Below, piece by piece: positions 26,339 to 35,843 of a stretch of 64,000 nucleotides of DNA. Under the pieces are notes generated by a model, which was not told the DNA's origin, searched no databases, and saw only the letters and a program-made list of their open reading frames with translations. Position numbers and translations under genes: made by a program. This stretch comes from Candidatus Poribacteria bacterium (GTDB lineage: Bacteria > Poribacteria > WGA-4E > WGA-3G), in NCBI GenBank assembly GCA_958295815.1, contig OY282374.1:3194856-3258855 (forward strand). The letters run 5' to 3'. Position 1 is the stretch's first letter. The number at the start of each line of letters is the position of its first letter.

Positions 26339-27490
26339 TTGAACAACTCCACTAATTGTAGATCCCAACAGGATTGGCGCAGTGAATTTCCGGTAACTGA
26401 AACCTACGTCTATATGAATCACGCCGGGGTAGCACCGCTATCACGTCGCGTGCAAGATGTCATGGCAGGATTTCTGGAAGATGCTACTGTGAATGGTGCC
26501 GTTAACGCCAAACTCTGGGAAGAAGAGGCTGAGGCATGTCGAAGTGTAGCCGCACAACTCATCAATGCCGACGTAACCGAAGTTGCTTTTATGAAAAATA
26601 CGACACAAGGCATTCTCATTGCAGCGAACGGTATTGATTGGCGTGCGGGAGACAACGTCGTCACAACAGAGGTGGAGTTCCCGGCGAATGTGTATCCTTG
26701 GTGGAGTTTAAAGGAACGCTACGGTGTCCAGACCCGCATGGTGCCAGAACAAGCTGGACGCATCTGTATCGAAGATGTTGCTACAGCGATTGACGAACGC
26801 ACGCGGGCTGTGACAATTAGCCACGTGGAATTTGCCTCCGGTTTCCGAAACGATATCCAAGCACTCGGCGAGATTTGCCGAGAACGCGATATTTGGTTCA
26901 TTGTGGATGCTATTCAGAGTCTCGGGGCAATTGAGGTGGATGTCCAATCCTGTAACGTTGATATTCTCGCCGCCGATGGACATAAATGGATGCTTGCCCC
27001 GGAGGGTGCGGCGATTTTCTATTGTGCTGACGAGAAACGAGAACAACTCGTTAACACCAATGTCGGTTGGGCAAGTGTCGTCAATCCGCGCGATTTTCTT
27101 AATTACGACCTAACGCAGAAACCCGATGCAACCCGTTTTGAAGAGGGTTCTTACAACAGCGTCGGATTGTATGGACTTAAGGCGGCAATTGAATTGCTTC
27201 TTGATATCGGTATCTCCACAATCGAAGCGCATATTTTGGAACTCACAGGACACTTGATAGAAGGATTGGAAGCCAAAGGCTACCGCGTCATCACGCCGCC
27301 AACAAATTCAGAGCGGGCAGGAATTGTCATCTTTGAGAGTGACCGAATTACACCTACTGAAATCTATGAAATGCTCCTCGCCGATAACATAATTACAGCA
27401 GAGCGTGGGAGTGGGGTTAGGGTTTCACCCCATTTCTACAACACAACATCTGAAATCGAACGTCTGCTTGAAGTACTGCCAGATCTTTAA
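26339..27490 (+). CDS. Class V aminotransferase (cysteine desulfurase / isopenicillin N epimerase-like)
   Basis: A 383-residue PLP enzyme of the aminotransferase class V fold. YMNHAGVAPLSRRV opens the domain, MKNTTQGILIAANG and VEFASGFRNDIQALGEIC are conserved, and the Schiff-base Lys is in LAADGHKWMLAPEGAAIFY. The start is TTG 26339 with AGGTGA upstream, 10 bases after the glycosyltransferase stop. The resemblance is to the CsdA-like/epimerase branch; no desulfurase-specific Cys loop is obvious, so substrate assignment is left open. Confidence 0.85.
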   Translation: MNNSTNCRSQQDWRSEFPVTETYVYMNHAGVAPLSRRVQDVMAGFLEDATVNGAVNAKLWEEEAEACRSVAAQLINADVTEVAFMKNTTQGILIAANGIDWRAGDNVVTTEVEFPANVYPWWSLKERYGVQTRMVPEQAGRICIEDVATAIDERTRAVTISHVEFASGFRNDIQALGEICRERDIWFIVDAIQSLGAIEVDVQSCNVDILAADGHKWMLAPEGAAIFYCADEKREQLVNTNVGWASVVNPRDFLNYDLTQKPDATRFEEGSYNSVGLYGLKAAIELLLDIGISTIEAHILELTGHLIEGLEAKGYRVITPPTNSERAGIVIFESDRITPTEIYEMLLADNIITAERGSGVRVSPHFYNTTSEIERLLEVLPDL

Positions 27491-27510
27491 TTACAAACTA
27501 AGGAAAAAAC

Positions 27511-29016
27511 TTGGAAACCACACGTATGCAAAATAACATTCAGAGGCATATAGCAAGACCTGTTTCAAGAATCTGTCTATCGCTTATTTTTGTTTTTCTA
27601 CTGATGCTCAGTGCTTGTACAATGCCCGGCGGCAACCAGAAGATTAGCAAGATCCGTCTCACTATTCAAAATATACTACCTATCCACCGGAAAAAAGTCC
27701 CGATTGTGCTAACTGGGGCGCAACTCCGAAAAGTAAACCCGGATTTTACCTTCAAAGCGTATTCCGTTGTTACCGGAAAAGCCCCACGGGAGGTGATGGT
27801 CCCTGCTCAAGCAGATGATTTGGACTATGATGGTGAACGCGATCAACTCTGTTTCTTGTTAGATTTAGAGCCAGAGGAGACAAAAGAGGTCTCCATTCTT
27901 TACGATCCGAATGTCAAGGCAACACTAACACTTGATATCAACAAGCAGACGCGTGCAGCAATCTTCCCGGAACTGAACGTTGTCGCGGCCATAGAATCGA
28001 ATTTGATTGCGTATCTGCTAAAGCCGGATGGTGCCTTCGTTGCGTATGGAAAAAGGCGGTCAGAACTTTTTAGTGTGGACGTAATGTTCCAACCCGAATT
28101 AGATTATGGAAGACCGATCTCACCAGAACTCAGACACCATTTTGAGAATAACGCCATCACGCTTTCCCAACAGGTGCAAATAGACATAGAGAAACCTGAA
28201 CAACAGTGGGTAGCCCGTGATCTTGAGAATCAAGAAGTTTACTTTATCCGAAAGTCGTACAACGATCCAGTTTCAGAACTCGGACAGGAGGTTGAAGCAG
28301 AAGAACAGTTGAGCGTTTCTAAATCAATCGGTTTGTCCCTCAACGAACTGCTCAACCCTGAAACATCGGAGATGATTGCGCTTACCCCGTTAGACGGTCT
28401 AATAGGTTGTGGCGGAATTGCACTCTGGCACAAGAAGAAGGAAGAAATGATTCCTTTGCCGACTGAAGGTGATTACGTCCGAATTCTCGCCGATGGTTCC
28501 ATCCGTTCTATCGTTCAACGGATTGTACCAGCGTGGAGCGTTCAAGGCGAAACATTTCGGTTTACATCGACCGCTTTTGTCTATGGGGAGAATCCGTGGA
28601 TTGAGCATCACGTCCATATCGATGGAAACCTGCCGACGGATTATGCTATTATCACAGGTATCCCACATCTGAACGGTACTTACGGTGAAGACGAAAAGCA
28701 GGGTTGGGTGTGGACTTGGGGAACGGATCCAAGGGGCATAGATGCGCTTGGTACTGCGCTCATCGCACTCTCCGGTCGAGACCTACACAGGACAGATGCG
28801 TCTGCTAATCGTGGGACATTGGATAACCCACTTTTGCGAGTTGTCCTAACGCCTAATGAGGGAGGCATACTCGCCTATCGCACATTCGCTATTTGGGGTG
28901 GCGGTATCGACGGAATTGAGACCGAAACGGAATTTGCGCAGCTCGTCCAAGATACAACAACTGCCCTGAAGACGCCGCCTCAGATTAAGTTTCTACCACC
29001 AGAAGAGGAGGAGTAG
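27511..29016 (+). CDS. DUF4861-like lipoprotein
   Basis: A 501-residue protein with an N-terminal signal peptide and lipobox LMLSAC (Cys36), so it should be anchored in the outer leaflet of the cell envelope. The body resembles DUF4861 proteins, which occur next to polysaccharide lyases and uronate-degrading genes: the sequence runs through DDLDYDGERDQLCFLLDL, AIESNLIAYLLKPDGAF and a YGKRRSELF stretch. Function is unknown; a carbohydrate-related role is inference from that family. The start is TTG 27511 with AAGGAAA upstream; an ATG at 27526 is an alternative. Confidence 0.72.
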   Translation: METTRMQNNIQRHIARPVSRICLSLIFVFLLMLSACTMPGGNQKISKIRLTIQNILPIHRKKVPIVLTGAQLRKVNPDFTFKAYSVVTGKAPREVMVPAQADDLDYDGERDQLCFLLDLEPEETKEVSILYDPNVKATLTLDINKQTRAAIFPELNVVAAIESNLIAYLLKPDGAFVAYGKRRSELFSVDVMFQPELDYGRPISPELRHHFENNAITLSQQVQIDIEKPEQQWVARDLENQEVYFIRKSYNDPVSELGQEVEAEEQLSVSKSIGLSLNELLNPETSEMIALTPLDGLIGCGGIALWHKKKEEMIPLPTEGDYVRILADGSIRSIVQRIVPAWSVQGETFRFTSTAFVYGENPWIEHHVHIDGNLPTDYAIITGIPHLNGTYGEDEKQGWVWTWGTDPRGIDALGTALIALSGRDLHRTDASANRGTLDNPLLRVVLTPNEGGILAYRTFAIWGGGIDGIETETEFAQLVQDTTTALKTPPQIKFLPPEEEE

Positions 29017-29038
29017 TCTCAGGCTATTGGAGAAAAAT

Positions 29039-29638
29039 ATGATTAACAAAGAAGCGGGTCTACAACTCATCGCAAATCAGCGAACAGATGAAATTGTTGT
29101 CACAACGATGGGGACCACTGTGCCGTGGGGCAAAATATCAACGCATCCCTTGGACTATGCATCCGTTGGCAGTGCAATGGGACACGCAGCCGACTTCGGT
29201 CTCGGCATCGCACTCGCCAAACCCGATAAAAAGGTTATAGTGCTTAACGGGGATGGAAGCATGTTGATGTGCTTAGGCACCTTAGCGACGATTACTGCCC
29301 TGAATGCGCCGCCACCTAACTATCTCCTTTTCGTCTGTGATAACGGGACCTATGAGGTCACAGGCAACCAACCCGTCCCTGCTGGCAACGCAGGTTTCAG
29401 TTGGGCGATGATTGCGAAGGGCGTCGGTTTTGAACAGGTTTATGAATTTGACAGCGCAGACAAACTGGAGGCAGCTCTGCCGAAAATCTGGAATGAGACT
29501 GGACCCATTTTTGTGAGTTTAAAGATCGAAGAAGCACACGAACCACCACCTGATCGGTGGGGCGGTTTTCCCTACCCATATCTACAAGAATCGCTTGCCG
29601 AATCTACGCATAAGTTAAGGCAAGCACTCACAAAGTAG
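29039..29638 (+). CDS. TPP-dependent decarboxylase, pyrophosphate-binding half only
   Basis: A 199-residue protein that corresponds to the TPP-binding domain of 2-oxoacid decarboxylases, as in the separate beta subunits of sulfopyruvate or phosphonopyruvate decarboxylase. The cofactor motif GDGSMLMCLGTLATI with the following NGTYE is intact, and SVGSAMGHAADFGLGIALA is the usual conserved stretch. The partner pyrimidine-binding subunit is not encoded next to it. ATG 29039 was chosen over TTG 29027 because GGAG lies six bases before it. The stop lies inside the first unit of a tandem repeat. Confidence 0.8.
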   Translation: MINKEAGLQLIANQRTDEIVVTTMGTTVPWGKISTHPLDYASVGSAMGHAADFGLGIALAKPDKKVIVLNGDGSMLMCLGTLATITALNAPPPNYLLFVCDNGTYEVTGNQPVPAGNAGFSWAMIAKGVGFEQVYEFDSADKLEAALPKIWNETGPIFVSLKIEEAHEPPPDRWGGFPYPYLQESLAESTHKLRQALTK

Positions 29639-29749
29639 CAGGCACACTCCGCTGTGCCGTAGCAATCTCGCAAAGTAGTAGGCACACTCCGCTGTGCCGT
29701 AGCAATCCTCACAAAGTAGTAGGCACACTCCGCCGTGCCGTAAACCACA
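29631..29749. repeat. Three-copy tandem hairpin array starting in the TPP gene stop codon
   Basis: The 40-41 bp unit starts CAAAGTAG and contains GGCACA-ctccgc-TGTGCC, a six-bp hairpin. Copies start at 29631, 29671 and 29712. The first CAAAGTAG includes the last codon and stop (AAG TAG) of the TPP gene. The array ends nine bases before the aldo/keto reductase start. No spacers are present. Confidence 0.78.
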
Positions 29750-29757
29750 GGACAATT

Positions 29758-30654
29758 ATGCAAACAAAATTAGAAGTTCGACGGATGGGACGTACTGAGA
29801 TGCGTCCGAACGCGCTTGCCCTCGGCGCGGCGTGGTTGTGGCAAAAACCGGATGCTGAAGTCATTGGCGCGATCCGACGCGGTATTGAACTCGGCATTAA
29901 CTATATTGATACATATCCTGGGCACGCCGAACATCTCTGGGGGGAAGCACTCTCTGGTGGATTGAGAGAACAGGTTTACCTACAAGCGAAGGTCGGCACA
30001 CACCCGGAACGCCGTAAAGACTTCTCAGCAGACGGCACACGTTGGAGCGTCACAAATAGTCTCAAAAACCTCCGTGCCGATTACCTTGATTCTGTTCTCA
30101 TCCATGATCCGATTGATATGGAAAGCGTATTGGCACCCGGTCAAGCGTTGGATACTCTTTTAGAGATGAAAGCGGAGGGTAAGGTCCGACATATCGGTGC
30201 TGGGGTGCGTTCTCATGAATTCCACAAGGAACTCATTGAAACGGGGCATATTGAGATTATCCTCACCTTCTTGGACTATACGCTCTTATCACAATCTGCG
30301 GGGGAGACAACATTGCCATTGGCGCGTGAGCACGATGTAGGCATCATTCTTGCGAGTCCATTAGGCATGGGTAGTTTGACGGGGGCAGAACCCAATGTTG
30401 AAGATGAGCGCAGACGCAATCCAGGTGCTGAGCCGAAGGCATACGCAATGTGGAGATGGTGTCAGGAACGCAACCTCAATATCCGTCATCTGGCGATGCA
30501 GTTTTGCCTTGCTGCGCCTGTAGAAGGTGTTGTTATGTTCGGTCCTGCTGACAAAGCACAGGTGGAAGATGGCTATGAAGCAGCAACCGCTAACATCCCA
30601 CCAGATATTTGGGAAGCGTTTGAAGCGGAATTCGGTATCAAGCGCGGGATGTAA
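29758..30654 (+). CDS. Aldo/keto reductase family protein with altered catalytic Tyr
   Basis: A 298-residue NADP-dependent oxidoreductase-type TIM barrel. The fold is evident from ALGAAWLW, IRRGIELGINYIDTYPGHAE, LRADYLDSVLIHDP and VEGVVMFGPADKAQVED. AKRs normally have D-T-x-x-x-Y-G; here the tetrad Tyr position reads His (IDTYPGHAEHLWGEAL), while the Asp is kept and AKVG supplies the Lys. The protein may be a non-canonical reductase or have lost activity. Only nine bases separate the start from the tandem array upstream. Confidence 0.82.
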   Translation: MQTKLEVRRMGRTEMRPNALALGAAWLWQKPDAEVIGAIRRGIELGINYIDTYPGHAEHLWGEALSGGLREQVYLQAKVGTHPERRKDFSADGTRWSVTNSLKNLRADYLDSVLIHDPIDMESVLAPGQALDTLLEMKAEGKVRHIGAGVRSHEFHKELIETGHIEIILTFLDYTLLSQSAGETTLPLAREHDVGIILASPLGMGSLTGAEPNVEDERRRNPGAEPKAYAMWRWCQERNLNIRHLAMQFCLAAPVEGVVMFGPADKAQVEDGYEAATANIPPDIWEAFEAEFGIKRGM

Positions 30655-30665
30655 ATACGGGCAAG

Positions 30666-31475
30666 CTATATACCCTTGGCTTTTACACCCGCTGCTAAAT
30701 CTGACGCGAACTGCTTCACTGAGGTGAGTAATTTTGCCTCGTCGTCTATATTCTCTTCGTAAACATTGATGATAGCACTTGCCATAATCGCGCCATCGGC
30801 GACTTGTGCAACCTGTCCTGCCTGCTCAGGTGTTGAGATACCGAAACCGACGCAGATCGGTTTGTCTGTGTGCTTCCGCAGTTCTGTGACCATCGACGTG
30901 ACTTCGTCTGACAACGTCGCCCGCGCACCCGTTACACCCGTTACTGAAACACAATAGATGAATCCGGTGCTGACCGATGCGATTAATTGCATACGTTCCG
31001 GTGGGCTCGTCGGTGCTGCGAGAAAAATCGTCGCGAGATTATACTGTGGAGCAATTTCAAGGAGTGACTGTGCCTGCTCTGGCGGTAGATCCGGGATGAT
31101 AAGACCATCAATTCCTACCTCGTGTGCAGCCTTGCAAAATGCCTCCTCGCCCATCCGAAAGATCGGATTATAGTAGCTCATCAAAGCGATAGGAATCTCC
31201 GTCTGTGGACGGAGGTCTGCTACTATTGCCAAGATCTGATCGAGTGAAATGTTATGTGTAAGTGCGCGTTCGCTTGCGCGTTGGATGGTGGGTCCGTCTG
31301 CAATCGGGTCGGAGAAAGGGACGCCAAGTTCAATGAGATCAGCACCTGCTTCCTCAAGTGTCAGGAAGAGTTTGGCGGTAAGTTCTGGGTTTGGATCTCC
31401 AGCGCAGACGTAGGGCATAAATGCGCTGACACCTTGGTCTCGGAGTTCTTGAAATTTTTTATCAATTCGATTCAT
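30666..31475 (-). CDS. trpA: Tryptophan synthase alpha subunit
   Basis: A 269-residue TrpA, which cleaves indole-glycerol phosphate to indole. The signature LIELGVPFSDPIADGPTIQ carries catalytic Glu and Asp; LPPEQAQSLLEIA, FIYCVSVTGVTGAR and VGFGISTPEQ form the phosphate site. Length is normal. No trpB or other trp gene is in the window, so the pathway is scattered. It faces the aldo/keto reductase gene with 11 bases between their stops. Confidence 0.95.
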   Translation of the reverse strand: MNRIDKKFQELRDQGVSAFMPYVCAGDPNPELTAKLFLTLEEAGADLIELGVPFSDPIADGPTIQRASERALTHNISLDQILAIVADLRPQTEIPIALMSYYNPIFRMGEEAFCKAAHEVGIDGLIIPDLPPEQAQSLLEIAPQYNLATIFLAAPTSPPERMQLIASVSTGFIYCVSVTGVTGARATLSDEVTSMVTELRKHTDKPICVGFGISTPEQAGQVAQVADGAIMASAIINVYEENIDDEAKLLTSVKQFASDLAAGVKAKGI

Positions 31476-31582
31476 GGGTATAGTTGAGTTCCGGCTTTCT
31501 CTTAAAATGTTTTTTCAATTATACCGTGAAATAGCCAAATTGTCAAGCGGAGTTTGTAGGTTAATGGGTGTATTATAACTTG

Positions 31583-31611
31583 TTGAAATTTTGCTTGTGG
31601 TATGCTATACT
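31583..31611 (+). promoter_or_regulatory. Sigma-70 promoter for the Uma2 gene
   Basis: TTGAAA at 31583-31588, 17 bases, TATACT at 31606-31611; the leader is about 40 nt before the start at 31657. Confidence 0.65.
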
Positions 31612-31656
31612 GTAACGGCAGAGGGCTTAAGATACATCACATTTATGGAGAAAGAC

Positions 31657-32235
31657 ATGTCATCACTCGCAGCACAAACTATCTACACGCCAGAGGAATA
31701 CCTCGCTTTGGAACGCAAGGCAACACTCAAAAATGAGTATCTCAACGGAGAGATACTCGCAATGTCTGGAGCGAGTAACGCACATAATCTAATCACTCTG
31801 GATATTGCAACTGAACTTAATATCCAATTGAGAGGGCACGGATGTTTGGTTTACGCCAGCGATATGCGCGTTCGAACTAGTTCGACAGGATCCTATTTCT
31901 ACCCAGATGTTGTTGTCGTTTGTGATAAACCTCGCTTTGAAGATAATGTCTTCGACACACTTCTTAATCCTACTCTTATTGTAGAAGTGCTTTCACCGTC
32001 AACTGAAGCGTATGACAGAGGTGAGAAATTTGTGCACTATCAAGAACTCGCATCCTTGCGAGAATACATTCTCGTTTCACAGAACAGGATTCGTGTTGAA
32101 CATTATCGTCTTACCGAGACGCAATGGGTGCAGACCGAGTTTCAGACACATGAAGACGTGCTTCCCCTCATTTCTATTGGATGTGAACTATCCTTACAGG
32201 ACATCTACAGGCGCGTCCCTGAAGTCGTGGGATAA
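31657..32235 (+). CDS. Uma2-family putative endonuclease
   Basis: A 192-residue protein of the Uma2 (DUF820) family, a restriction-endonuclease-like PD-(D/E)xK fold common in cyanobacteria and related phyla. YTPEEYLALERKATLKNEYL starts the domain; YFYPDVVVVCDKP holds the catalytic Asp and LIVEVLSPSTEAYDRGEKFV the Glu and downstream Lys. Function in the cell is not established for the family. ATG 31657 has GGAGAAAG six bases upstream and is preferred over the upstream in-frame starts. Confidence 0.85.
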   Translation: MSSLAAQTIYTPEEYLALERKATLKNEYLNGEILAMSGASNAHNLITLDIATELNIQLRGHGCLVYASDMRVRTSSTGSYFYPDVVVVCDKPRFEDNVFDTLLNPTLIVEVLSPSTEAYDRGEKFVHYQELASLREYILVSQNRIRVEHYRLTETQWVQTEFQTHEDVLPLISIGCELSLQDIYRRVPEVVG

Positions 32236-32241
32236 AAAGTA

Positions 32242-32263
32242 GGCGAGGTACAGAGACCTCGCC
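32242..32263. terminator. 8-bp hairpin after the Uma2 gene
   Basis: GGCGAGGT, loop acagag, ACCTCGCC, a few bases after the Uma2 stop codon. It matches the dispersed GGCGAGGT palindromes at 58014 and elsewhere. Confidence 0.55.
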
Positions 32264-32359
32264 GGACAGTAGATTGAGTTTTCTACCAGAGAAACAGATC
32301 TCTACCTTACAGATCTGTGAGTCTGTTCCTTTGCTGTTTTTCACTACTTAACACCTTAT

Positions 32360-32716
32360 CTATAAAGCCTTTTCTAATACAACGACCCGCCTGACAAAAT
32401 CAATCTGTAGACGATATTCTTGTAGCAGTCGAGTCCCTATAAGAATATCGCTATCGACAACAAAAGTGGTCTCTGCTGTAATGATTTTACCGTCAAAAGG
32501 GAAGTTGATCTGATAAAGTTCTTCCTCAATCGTTTGCCCGCCAGCCAATAGAGAATTCACTCTCCCCATATATTGGGGATTCAAGGTGTTTCGTAAGGTT
32601 TCGGGTAATTCCAGATATCCATTGAAACCTGTATCGATAGTTGCTATCCACTCTTTCCCAGCGATTGAGAGGGTGATTATCGGCACCCCCGCGTTTGACA
32701 CCGTTCCTCGAATCAT
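32360..32716 (-). CDS. Clan AA aspartic protease (retropepsin-like, single domain)
   Basis: A 118-residue protein with one retropepsin-like domain. The catalytic motif is ATIDTGFNGYLELP (D-T-G), followed by the flap region (VNSLLAGGQTIEEE) and the second hydrophobic-hydrophobic-Gly, DILIGTRLLQEYRL. As a single lobe it should act as a dimer. Its ATG overlaps the stop of the small upstream gene (ATGA), so the pair is translationally coupled. Function of this family in bacteria is little known. Confidence 0.82.
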   Translation of the reverse strand: MIRGTVSNAGVPIITLSIAGKEWIATIDTGFNGYLELPETLRNTLNPQYMGRVNSLLAGGQTIEEELYQINFPFDGKIITAETTFVVDSDILIGTRLLQEYRLQIDFVRRVVVLEKAL

Positions 32717-32964
32717 CGCCGTCCGCCTTTGCGTAAGTAGGCTGAATAGCCAACCCGTTCAAAGAAAAGCGGAGAAGTTAAACCTTCAGCAAGGCGCTGC
32801 TGGACGATCTCCAGTGCAGAATCACCAAACCAAATCCGTTCACTTTCTGGATCAATACCGGCTGTTTGTCCAATACGCTCGGCGATATTGTGTTGTTTCT
32901 GATACTCTGTCCAGATACGCTTGGCTCTGCGTGAATCGGCTTCTGTCAAGTTTGGATATTTCAT
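32713..32964 (-). CDS. Small hypothetical protein coupled to the aspartic protease
   Basis: An 83-residue, charged, mostly helical protein (ADSRRAKRIWTEYQKQ, SALEIVQQRLAEG) with no signal peptide or membrane segment. I do not recognise a domain. Four bases overlap with the protease gene behind it. Small upstream gene plus small downstream enzyme resembles toxin-antitoxin layout, but nothing in the sequence proves that. Confidence 0.65.
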   Translation of the reverse strand: MKYPNLTEADSRRAKRIWTEYQKQHNIAERIGQTAGIDPESERIWFGDSALEIVQQRLAEGLTSPLFFERVGYSAYLRKGGRR

Positions 32965-33140
32965 TGCTATTTTCCTTAGAAATCTTTAATACCTTCCCTA
33001 TTTTGCATCTTTTTTATACCAATAGAACAGGACCGGAACAGTGAAATCTTCTGAACTCATCCTAACTACAGAATACCATGAAAACTTGTCCAATGTCAAA
33101 TTTATTTCTATAAAACTCATGCAGTTCATCAGCAAGGATA

Positions 33141-33200
33141 GACGAAGTATGGAGACCTCGTCTGTTTTTGTGCATAGCGGTGGCACGGAGACCACCGCTA
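33141..33200. repeat. Two palindromes behind clpB
   Basis: GACGAAGT/ACCTCGTC (33141-33162, one mismatch) and TAGCGGTGG/CCACCGCTA (33175-33200, perfect nine-bp stem). They lie just past the clpB stop (minus strand) and could end its transcript. Confidence 0.5.
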
Positions 33201-33220
33201 ACAACACTTAGGGTTATAAG

Positions 33221-35803
33221 TTACCCCTTCCGAAAGACGAATTCCTCATCTTCAAAATCGACAGCAATTGCATCGCCATCGTGGAAGGTGCCTTCTAACA
33301 TCTGGATAGCCAACCGGTTGAGAATATCTCTTTGGATTGTCCGACGGAGCGGACGTGCCCCGTAGACCGCATCAAATCCACGCTTTACCAGTTCCTCGTT
33401 CGCGGATTCAGAGAGCGTCAAAGTCATCTCCTTCTCTGCAAAGCGATGGCTCAGCTGTGCGAGTTCCAGCGTGACAATCCGCTTCAACTCCTCAATACCA
33501 AGTCTGTCAAAGATAATCAGATCGTCAATACGGTTCAGAAATTCGGGCGGGAAATGCGCCTGCACGGCTTCCATCACCTTACTATGAATTTCTTTCGCAT
33601 CCAAAAGCGCGTCGCTAATCCACTGACTGCCAATGTTGGAAGTCATGATGACAACCGTATTCTTGAAATCGACCGTGCGTCCCTGTCCGTCCGTCATTCT
33701 GCCGTCGTCGAGCATCTGGAGCAAGACATTGAATACCTCCGGATGTGCCTTCTCGACCTCGTCAAGGAGGATAACACAGTAGGGGTGTCGTCGGACTGCC
33801 TCAGTCAGCTGTCCACCTTCATCGTAGCCGACGTACCCTGGCGGCGCACCGATTAATCGGGAGACCGTGTGTTTTTCCATGTACTCGCTCATGTCGATAC
33901 GCGTCATAGCGTTTGCATCGTCGAAAAGGAATTCAGCGAGCGATTTAGCGAGATGCGTCTTGCCGACACCCGTTGGACCCATAAAGAGGAAAGATCCAAG
34001 CGGTTGATCGGGATCGCCGAGACCGACACGGGCACGGCGAATCGCGTTGGAGACTGCACTAACAGCTTCATCTTGCCCGATTACTTGTTCGCGCAGACGT
34101 TCTTCCATATTGATTAATTTCTGGGTCTCACCCTCCATGAGCCGATAAACAGGGATACCCGTCCATTTCGCTACAATTTCAGCAATGTCCTCTGCACCGA
34201 CCTGTTCTTTTAGCATCTGTGTGCCTTGGGCATCCGTTTCCAGTGCCTCTCGGATGCTTTTGAGTTGCGATTCCAATTCTGGTATCTTTCCGTATTCCAG
34301 TTCTGAGGCTCTGCCAAGGTTACCTGAGCGTTTTGCTTGCTCCGATTCAATACGAAGTGCCTCGATCTGCTCCATCAACGCACCAATCTGCGTCAAACTT
34401 GCTTTTTCATTCTGCCATGTGGCTTTGAGGACGTGTGCTCTCTCTTTGAGTTCGGCAAGTTCAGCAACCAGTTTCTCAAGTCGTTGTTGTGAGGCGTTGT
34501 CTTCTTCTTTCTCCAGTGCTTGTTGTTCTATTTGTAGTTGGATGATACGGCGTTCAACTTCATCAATTTCCTCTGGCACGCTGTCGATCTCAATCCGCAA
34601 GCGCGACGCCGCTTCGTCTACCAAATCCACGGCTTTATCCGGTAGAAAACGTTCGGAGATATAACGCTTTGAAAGAGTTGCAGCGGCGACGATGGCATTG
34701 TCCTGAATTTGCACGCCGTGGTGTGTCTCATAGCGTTCCTTCAAACCGCGTAGGATAGCAATCGTGTCTTCAACCGACGGCTCTTCAACTTGCACAGGCT
34801 GGAATCGACGTTCCAAAGCAGCATCTTTCTCAATATGTTTGCGATACTCATCGAGCGTTGTCGCACCGATACATCGGAGTTCACCTCGCGCCAACGCAGG
34901 TTTGAGCATATTCGATGCGTCAACGGCACCTTCTGCGGCACCCGCACCGACGATGGTATGAAGTTCGTCAATAAAGAGGATTACCTGACCTTCCGCCTGT
35001 TCTATATCCGCAAGGACGGCTTTCAACCTATCTTCAAATTCACCACGGTATTTACTACCCGCAATCAGCGCACCTAAATCGAGAGCGATGAGCCGTTTCT
35101 CACGTAGGCTTTCTGGGACATCTCCATCGGCGATACGCTGTGCCAGCCCTTCTACAATCGCTGTTTTCCCGACACCGGGATCACCGATGAGTACGGGATT
35201 ATTTTTCCGTCTGCGAGACAGCACTTGCATTACGCGACGGATTTCATCGTCTCGTCCGATAACTGGATCGAGTTTGCCAGAAATCGCTTCTTGGGTAAGT
35301 TCCCTACCGAATCGGGTAAGTGCCTGATACTTGTCCTCTGGATTCTGATCCGTTATCCGCTGGTTGCCACGAATGTCAACGAGAGCCTTGAGGATTTTAT
35401 CTTTCGTTACACCTGCTTCCCGAAGGATTTTGCCGACGTCATTCTGTTTTGCTTCGGCACACGCGATTAGGAGATGTTCTGTGCTGACATATTCATCTTT
35501 AAGTGCCGTCGTCTCTTTGAAACCGTTGTCTAAAACGGATTGTAGTGTTGGAGCGATACGCATTTCAGCAGCTGTACCTTGTACTTTGGGCGTTTTTTGA
35601 ACGATGTCCTTGATCGCTGCCGTAATGCTCGGCATATCGACCCCTAATTTCTGAAAAATCGGTGTCACAATGCCATCAGTCTGTCTAATGAGAGCTAACA
35701 TGAGGTGTTCGGTGCCAAGTTCTGGGCTTTGAACATCTGAAGCTAAACTCTGTGCTGTTTGTAAGGCTTCTTGTGCTTTGATCGTGAATCTATCAAATCT
35801 CAT
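33221..35803 (-). CDS. clpB: ATP-dependent disaggregase ClpB
   Basis: An 860-residue Hsp100 chaperone that pulls proteins out of aggregates with DnaK. The N domain ([26 protein letters not shown]), AAA-1 with Walker [14 protein letters not shown] and Walker [15 protein letters not shown], the coiled-coil middle domain (about 400-520, [20 protein letters not shown]), and AAA-2 with [17 protein letters not shown] and [16 protein letters not shown] are all present in order. The absence of a ClpP-binding IGF loop and the presence of the middle domain identify ClpB rather than ClpA or ClpC. A MITE-like element and a structured stretch lie in the 417-bp leader. Confidence 0.96.
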   Translation of the reverse strand: MRFDRFTIKAQEALQTAQSLASDVQSPELGTEHLMLALIRQTDGIVTPIFQKLGVDMPSITAAIKDIVQKTPKVQGTAAEMRIAPTLQSVLDNGFKETTALKDEYVSTEHLLIACAEAKQNDVGKILREAGVTKDKILKALVDIRGNQRITDQNPEDKYQALTRFGRELTQEAISGKLDPVIGRDDEIRRVMQVLSRRRKNNPVLIGDPGVGKTAIVEGLAQRIADGDVPESLREKRLIALDLGALIAGSKYRGEFEDRLKAVLADIEQAEGQVILFIDELHTIVGAGAAEGAVDASNMLKPALARGELRCIGATTLDEYRKHIEKDAALERRFQPVQVEEPSVEDTIAILRGLKERYETHHGVQIQDNAIVAAATLSKRYISERFLPDKAVDLVDEAASRLRIEIDSVPEEIDEVERRIIQLQIEQQALEKEEDNASQQRLEKLVAELAELKERAHVLKATWQNEKASLTQIGALMEQIEALRIESEQAKRSGNLGRASELEYGKIPELESQLKSIREALETDAQGTQMLKEQVGAEDIAEIVAKWTGIPVYRLMEGETQKLINMEERLREQVIGQDEAVSAVSNAIRRARVGLGDPDQPLGSFLFMGPTGVGKTHLAKSLAEFLFDDANAMTRIDMSEYMEKHTVSRLIGAPPGYVGYDEGGQLTEAVRRHPYCVILLDEVEKAHPEVFNVLLQMLDDGRMTDGQGRTVDFKNTVVIMTSNIGSQWISDALLDAKEIHSKVMEAVQAHFPPEFLNRIDDLIIFDRLGIEELKRIVTLELAQLSHRFAEKEMTLTLSESANEELVKRGFDAVYGARPLRRTIQRDILNRLAIQMLEGTFHDGDAIAVDFEDEEFVFRKG

Positions 35804-35843
35804 AATATGCCTCCAGTATTGTATTTATTTTTTTCAAATCGTA

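Noticed and set aside
29631..29749. CRISPR array
   Set aside because: Only three units without spacers, overlapping a gene stop codon.
32586..33044. 152-residue plus-strand ORF opposite the aspartic protease pair
   Set aside because: Overlaps two coupled genes with better coding features and has no recognisable domain.
33332..34664. Long plus-strand open frames across clpB
   Set aside because: They are shadows of the strongly supported clpB coding sequence.
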